Source: Scleropages formosus
Lineage: Eukaryota; Chordata; Actinopteri; Osteoglossiformes; Osteoglossidae
Direction: 5' to 3'
Assembly: GCF_900964775.1 (NCBI RefSeq)
Contig: NC_041815.1
Span: forward strand, 23,275,779-23,339,778
Length of the DNA stretch: 64,000 bases
A program made the position numbers and the translations under genes. Within the stretch, counting starts at the first letter, position 1, and every line of letters begins with the position of its first letter. Under the pieces are notes generated by a model. That model worked only from the letters and a program-made list of their open reading frames with translations. It was not told the origin of the DNA and ran no database searches. Positions 60,701-64,000 of the stretch are shown piece after piece.

Positions 60701-63700
60701 CAAAAATTCTATCTGTGGAGTGGCATCTTGGATCGAACACAAAGTAAATTTCTGTGGCTTTGGCATCATCTGCATTTTGAAGAAGCTCTTTCAGCATTTC
60801 CTTTTCTGATGGATATGCATTGAGAATACTTTTAATTCTGCTTGTAAGTTTCTCTTTCTGGCCGAACTCGCTTCCAAGGGTTGTGAAACATATGTTGGAA
60901 GCATACCTTTCTAAAGCCTTGTGTCGTTTGGGCACAGCTCCTAATTTTACTGCCACTTCTCTTGGAATGTCAGCATGGCAGTACTTCACTGTTGAGTCCC
61001 TGACTTTGATCCACGGACAGTCATTGTAACACAAAGACTTTGATGGCTGCAGTGAAAGATTGGTGTCTGGCAAAAGTATTTCTCCATAGTTGCTCTGACA
61101 GAATTCCGGGTTTTTGTCTCTAATCAAACTCCATATTCCTTCACTGATTATTCTGCGTGACAGCTGAAAGCTCTCCTCTGAGAGGGGTTTTCGCCCACAT
61201 TCTTTTTTCACGAGCTCAAGAACCGCAGAAAAATTTTCAACTGTGAAGCTTGGCAAAACCCCAACATTCTCAAAAAGCTCCCGACAACTGTTTCTGTACT
61301 TATTAGGAAGTTGATACAGATAGGGCGCTGAGTCAAAGTTCAGATGGAAAGCTACCTTTGATGGATTCACGTATGTGTTTTCTACAAGAATGGAGCTGAA
61401 TGTTTTGAGTTCTTCCACAATTTGTTCCTTGGCCACATCATCTTGTAGCATTTCCTCGTGCAGATATTTGTAGCAGGCATTGGTTATATTTTCTTGATAC
61501 AAAGTGACTCCATCAAATGACTTAGAAAGCTCCATCAATTGTCTCATTACAAGTTCAACAGTTGGCTTTTTTATGAGTCCCAAAAAGTCTTTAACAGCTA
61601 AGGTGATTGGGCCACACCCTTTAAAAGATGGCGAGTTCTCATTGAGTATGGGTTTCATCAAGCAAACAGTGTCCTGGTGCTCAGTTGTGTACAGATCAGT
61701 AGCAGCAAACATAGCTGAAGGAGGGAAGTTGTTTCCATACCATGGTAGTGAGAATCCTGCAGGTTTTGTCAAAAATGGAAGAAAGCAAATGTTCTGCAGC
61801 TTTTCAGTGTACTCTTTTGATCTCGGGTCATGAATTTTAAGTTTCTCATCAATGAGACTAAGCAAAATACTGCTGCGTAAGCACGCTGCTGTGTGATCAC
61901 TCTTGTTTAATGCTGCAACTGATTCAGCCCGCTCAATAAGGTCTTCCCAGGAAAGGTCATCCTTAACCATTCCCAGTTGCACTAATTTTACTAAGCACAC
62001 TGGATTCAAGTAGTCCTGTGATGTTCCCTCTGGGAAACGGCCATCATCGGAATTGTACAGTTTTGCTACTCTTCCCTCTGGATGTATGAGTCGAGAAGGC
62101 ACAACAAGTTCATGAGATGATCCAGAGCATGGGATGCACGGTGTTTCTTTTAGGATCCCTGCAAATTCCTCCAATTTTTCATTGAGCACATAATGCATTA
62201 AGGGGTCACGTAGGTCCTTGTCAATATCCTGGATGTGGGGAAAAAATACATCAGAGAAGAACTGCTTTTCTGTGAGTGTGTTCTCCATAAGTTTACCTTT
62301 ACATCCAGCATCATCAAAGCCTTCTTTGACCCAATCTGGCAGCTCAACTGCACAGAGGTCTTGGGAGCCACTCTTCCGGAGGTACTTCAAAAAGATCTTA
62401 AAGGCAGCAGGGCCAATGTCAGACCTGCAGAGCAAGGAATCATCCAAGAATCTGACATACTTGATGGACACCCAGATTTTGCCATCAGAGAACACTTTTG
62501 CAAGGTCACTGTGACCTCCTTTGGCTATTTCCTGATAGACCCCCTGACTGATCAAGGAAAAGTCATCATGAACAAGACTAGGATCAGGCCATACTGCATA
62601 GTAGTTGTAGTTAACCAATTCTCCACTTTCTGCCATGGATCGCATGATGCTGAGGGCAGCCAAGTATGCTTGAACAATCACATGCCTCATGAAGACTGAG
62701 TTCCAGTTTCCTTTTGTGTCTGTTTTCCAAATCTCTTTACGATTTGATGTAACAGCAAAACAGCCATTGATATGAACAGGCAGGCCCGTTTTGATCCTGA
62801 GAGGAAGATAGCAAAACACTTCTCCAATGGGAGTGGGACTTGTCTTCACAGTCCATGTTCGATTCTCTCCCTCTGAAAGCAACACTGCGACACCTCCACA
62901 GGGAACTAGTCCAAGCCTTTTTCCACTTTCACTCAAAGAGAATTTGAGGGCTTCCCCCACATCCATGCATGAGCAAATAAGCCAGTTTGTTACATCAATT
63001 GACTTTTGAGGCATTTCATCAGTAAGCCTTTTGACTTGACCACCTTTTGCAGCCATCTCAAAGTATGAGGATGGATCATCATCTGGACCCCTGAATAGTG
63101 GTGAATGAAGATCTACAATGCGTCTGAATACGTTGTGAAACTCTTCAACCACAATTCTGATGATGCAGCCAGATTTGGGGACGTCAGCAGGCACTCGGTT
63201 AGTTCCTGCTACCTTTTTCATGACTTTTGCTGCTGCCTTTAAGATGCTCAAAGGTCCGTAGGATGCCTTTGATGACCAGACACTCTTGTTGATAATCACT
63301 ACATCTTGGGAAGCTGCAGGATTTGGTTCTTCATATTTAAGGTATTTCAAAACCATTGAGCCAACATGTTGAGTAAAAAGAATGAGACGATGGCCACAAA
63401 TACTGAATTCATCAACAAGCGAGTAAATGTCTGTGGTGTTGTAGTAGGCAGTACTGATTTCACTCACTGATGCCTCCTGCTCAGTCCTAAAAGGTAGTCT
63501 AAAGAGGGTCCCGTTGTATTTGTAAGGGGACTCTTGGGAAAGAGGCAGCTGACAATTGAAGACATTGACGAAAGGTCTGAACTGATTTGGAAACTTTCTT
63601 AACCGTTTTTGCTGTTTACTCCAATTAATCTTAATACCAGGGTTGGATTTGTCTCTGATATGTTTGCTGATGTGATTGATGTTGGGATCAAACATGATCA

Positions 63701-64000
63701 TGAACTCTCTGCTCATAATAATTGGGATGTCAGTCACATGGTAGACTGAATTGAATCCCAGTCCAAATTTGCCTACTTTGTCAGCTTCACATCTCTTCAT
63801 GGACCCTCCTAGTCTGGTTATATTTAGAAAGTCTGTGTCTGAAAACACAGAATTGTTGAAAGACCACAATGCAGGGCCATGGCAAACAGCCATACCAGGG
63901 TCCAGCAGGTTCTCCCTTATCTCAAGATTTTTCCTCATATCAATAAGAAAACTGCATTCTGTTGCATTGGCATCATCAGCATTCTGCAGGAGTTCTTTGA
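54705..64000 (-). CDS. sacs: Sacsin, C-terminal two thirds (giant last exon, runs off the window)
   Basis: Sacsin is a very large neuronal and muscle co-chaperone (4579 aa in human) tied to ARSACS ataxia. One uninterrupted reading frame enters from the right edge and ends with TAG at 54705, giving about 3097 residues here. About 1480 N-terminal residues (ubiquitin-like domain and first sacsin repeat) lie outside. The fragment begins in an Hsp90-like ATPase module ([14 protein letters not shown], then [15 protein letters not shown]). A second module starts about 1070 residues in ([20 protein letters not shown], then [15 protein letters not shown]; about 60.53-60.79 kb). A J domain follows with HPD at 55436-55428 in [15 protein letters not shown]-terminal HEPN domain (about 138 residues, 55121-54708) contains [20 protein letters not shown]. 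Lack of introns over 9.3 kb matches the giant final exon of vertebrate SACS. It is tail-to-tail with SGCG, as in human. Confidence 0.97.
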   Translation of the reverse strand, partial: KELLQNADDANATECSFLIDMRKNLEIRENLLDPGMAVCHGPALWSFNNSVFSDTDFLNITRLGGSMKRCEADKVGKFGLGFNSVYHVTDIPIIMSREFMIMFDPNINHISKHIRDKSNPGIKINWSKQQKRLRKFPNQFRPFVNVFNCQLPLSQESPYKYNGTLFRLPFRTEQEASVSEISTAYYNTTDIYSLVDEFSICGHRLILFTQHVGSMVLKYLKYEEPNPAASQDVVIINKSVWSSKASYGPLSILKAAAKVMKKVAGTNRVPADVPKSGCIIRIVVEEFHNVFRRIVDLHSPLFRGPDDDPSSYFEMAAKGGQVKRLTDEMPQKSIDVTNWLICSCMDVGEALKFSLSESGKRLGLVPCGGVAVLLSEGENRTWTVKTSPTPIGEVFCYLPLRIKTGLPVHINGCFAVTSNRKEIWKTDTKGNWNSVFMRHVIVQAYLAALSIMRSMAESGELVNYNYYAVWPDPSLVHDDFSLISQGVYQEIAKGGHSDLAKVFSDGKIWVSIKYVRFLDDSLLCRSDIGPAAFKIFLKYLRKSGSQDLCAVELPDWVKEGFDDAGCKGKLMENTLTEKQFFSDVFFPHIQDIDKDLRDPLMHYVLNEKLEEFAGILKETPCIPCSGSSHELVVPSRLIHPEGRVAKLYNSDDGRFPEGTSQDYLNPVCLVKLVQLGMVKDDLSWEDLIERAESVAALNKSDHTAACLRSSILLSLIDEKLKIHDPRSKEYTEKLQNICFLPFLTKPAGFSLPWYGNNFPPSAMFAATDLYTTEHQDTVCLMKPILNENSPSFKGCGPITLAVKDFLGLIKKPTVELVMRQLMELSKSFDGVTLYQENITNACYKYLHEEMLQDDVAKEQIVEELKTFSSILVENTYVNPSKVAFHLNFDSAPYLYQLPNKYRNSCRELFENVGVLPSFTVENFSAVLELVKKECGRKPLSEESFQLSRRIISEGIWSLIRDKNPEFCQSNYGEILLPDTNLSLQPSKSLCYNDCPWIKVRDSTVKYCHADIPREVAVKLGAVPKRHKALERYASNICFTTLGSEFGQKEKLTSRIKSILNAYPSEKEMLKELLQNADDAKATEIYFVFDPRCHSTDRIFDDKWIPMQGPALCVYNNQPFTEDDVRGIQNLGRGTKEANPGKTGQYGIGFNSVYHITDCPSFISNNDILCIFDPHARYAPGATSVSPGRMFRDLDSDFRTQFSDVLNLYLGTHFKLERATMFRFPIRSADMAKISEISSVAASDRMVQNLLDKLRTDGAELLMFLNHMEKISICDIDISTGDLKVLYSVTAKITDGDRLKRKQFHASVVDSVTKKKQLTQIPVQQITYTMDIEDSDGNSTTWLVCNRSGFSNIEKVSKSVISAHKNEDITLFPRGGVAACISHNYKKPHRAFCFLPLSLETGLPFHVNGHFALDSARRNLWRDDNGVGVRSDWNNNLMTAVISPACVELLIQLKRRFFPGPDPTMTVLQGTPIHVVKDTLKKFLFFFPVNRLDIQPDWYCLVKAVYNCIHADLKRLLPVVRAPHLDNTDMHSAIYISWVNTSTANKGRAFFDNLLQDELQHLKNTEYNITTRKTIAENVYRLKALLLDVGFNLVYSCEETASLYFCLEDAGIPVRYVTPEDVRSFLLTFSAPDTTCQVGKLPCRLQQSNFKLFHSFKLLVDYSFKDLEEDDVQIEGLPLLITMDNMLQVFDSKRPKFLSTHHELISSRKELFMNTLYMRYSKLLMKSNVAKVFDISSFGGLLGSVLPREYRTRTPVKWRDNYASESWLKSSWHFISENIAVKDDHTDIKPKFETVLDILKDWALLPGTKFMVSSNKLVVPECDVLLPLSLIYAAIFPTGQNDKVFHTLMKGGCIQLALNKICTKENPVVPLLAQHAANIENPSSILKALEYMIQTSAFKTSGLTDKDFEALLLYFNCNLLNLSQEDVHCLKLLPCYKSVSGRYISVSSFGSCYVLTKSIPTADMEKWAHTTSSAFLADNPQLKELFSFLGFTPIDDLEVYLKHLLPKFDSLSYDAKIEHLIYLKERLLSMEEPCGMKDKLYEKLEGLSFIYDSTNRLKPAKTFFDQTVKVFEVMLPTKSFIPPDFFKKIEQASKPKNGTSFLPSWITFLRNIGLKYIVSQQQVLQFAKEISIKPQSKETTQMVVDVLLNHIFTERTDLFVGTFLKDLSMIPFLCPERAPVELVRLHAQHQEMNGTLPLIRFNGSQVNPKFKQTDIMQLLWTSCPILPEKAIPASMKDQEGSTLASQEQLDQVLTMLNVNLDPPLDKVISNCKNICSISNLDDDMVKTRNKVLRSTYEFLNADKRDFRYQLRGISFVMVEEGWKLLKPEEVVINLDNESDFKPYLYKLPLELGTFHQLFKLLGTEDVVSTKQYVEVLYRIYRNSEGKQLDPNEMRTVKRAVSGLFKSLQNDPVQVRKDLENLRDLTFYLPSHDGRLAKSNGLVFDDAPHYKSRIQGNVGVQMLVDMSQCYLGKDHAFHTKLIMLLPQKLRPRLLSSILEEQLDEESPKMCQFGALCSLQGRLQLLLSSEQFITGLIRIMKHENDNAFLVNEEKAIRLCKALCEGLKVSCFEKLQTTLRVKGCSPIPNSKSETLAFLKRYGTSVIHLYIQHSDSKDINFLLALAMTLKSATDNLISDTSYLIAMLGCNDIYRITEKLDNLGVKYDSTEPSKLELPLPGTPIPAEIHHILLMDPMNVFYPGEYVGYLVDSEGGDIYGSYQPTYTYAIIVQEVEREEDENPSFLGKCFQIDIGYSEYKIVSSLDLYKFSRQDDSTHIRDSAPSTPTSPSECPSPGQRMMPPLFPGKESLRAPPSKPSPQKLRLNALPEILKEVTLVIEQAWKLPETERKKIIRRLYLKWHPDKNAENLDIATEVFKHLQNEISRMEKQSLVEQTADRTSRRPFSTSSTRFQQSEKFSFQRFYTSWNQEATSHKSEKQQFREQYTGFSGSSHSNRYFVPPSFKSVGNPVEARRWLRQARANFSAARNDLHKNANEWVCFKCYLATKLALIAADYAVRGKSDKDVKPTALAQKVEEYNSQLAGLAKDVNILEGYGVDSLRTRYPDLLPFPQIPNDRYTSEVAMRVMECTARIIIKLETFVQQKI

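Overview
The window is vertebrate nuclear DNA, almost certainly from a teleost fish. It has intron-split orthologues of well-known vertebrate genes with GT-AG introns, tRNA-derived SINEs, CA/TG microsatellites and general CpG depletion. The main SINE (tRNA-like head, perfect pol III B box, tail ending in TG repeats) is a type I associate with osteoglossomorph fish such as arowana. That genus-level guess is inference from memory.

Region 1 (1-17.2 kb) is a tandem array. Two CFAP45-like genes lie head-to-tail on the minus strand (copy A 2631-7372, copy B 8951-13838), each with 11 coding exons if a one-codon first exon is counted. They code for axonemal coiled-coil proteins. To the right of each CFAP45 copy lies the 5' end of SLC37A4 on the plus strand: a decayed fragment at about 8000-8700 and the live gene at 17092. 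A further decayed fragment lies left of copy A (about 1310-2012). The repeated unit therefore joins a CFAP45 gene to the divergent promoter and first coding exon of SLC37A4, and only the rightmost SLC37A4 is complete.

Region 2 (17.1-27.8 kb) is a compact block: SLC37A4 (ER glucose-6-phosphate transporter, plus), TRAPPC4 (TRAPP subunit, minus) and RPS25 (ribosomal protein eS25, plus). SLC37A4 and TRAPPC4 converge. TRAPPC4 and RPS25 are head-to-head with about 0.3 kb between start codons. These three are neighbours on human 11q23.3.

Region 3 (27.8-43.7 kb) has no recognisable protein gene. It holds SINEs, a CpG-rich block with a consensus splice donor near 34.04 kb that may be a first exon, and an odd CG-rich palindromic block near 32.2 kb.

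Region 4 (43.7-64 kb) holds SGCG (gamma-sarcoglycan, plus, 7 coding exons, 289 aa) and, tail-to-tail with it, the giant last exon of SACS (sacsin, minus), which runs off the right edge. SGCG and SACS are neighbours on human 13q12, so the window joins two conserved blocks that are apart in human. All exon coordinates were read by eye from splice signals and protein similarity to remembered family members; no alignment or database search was run.
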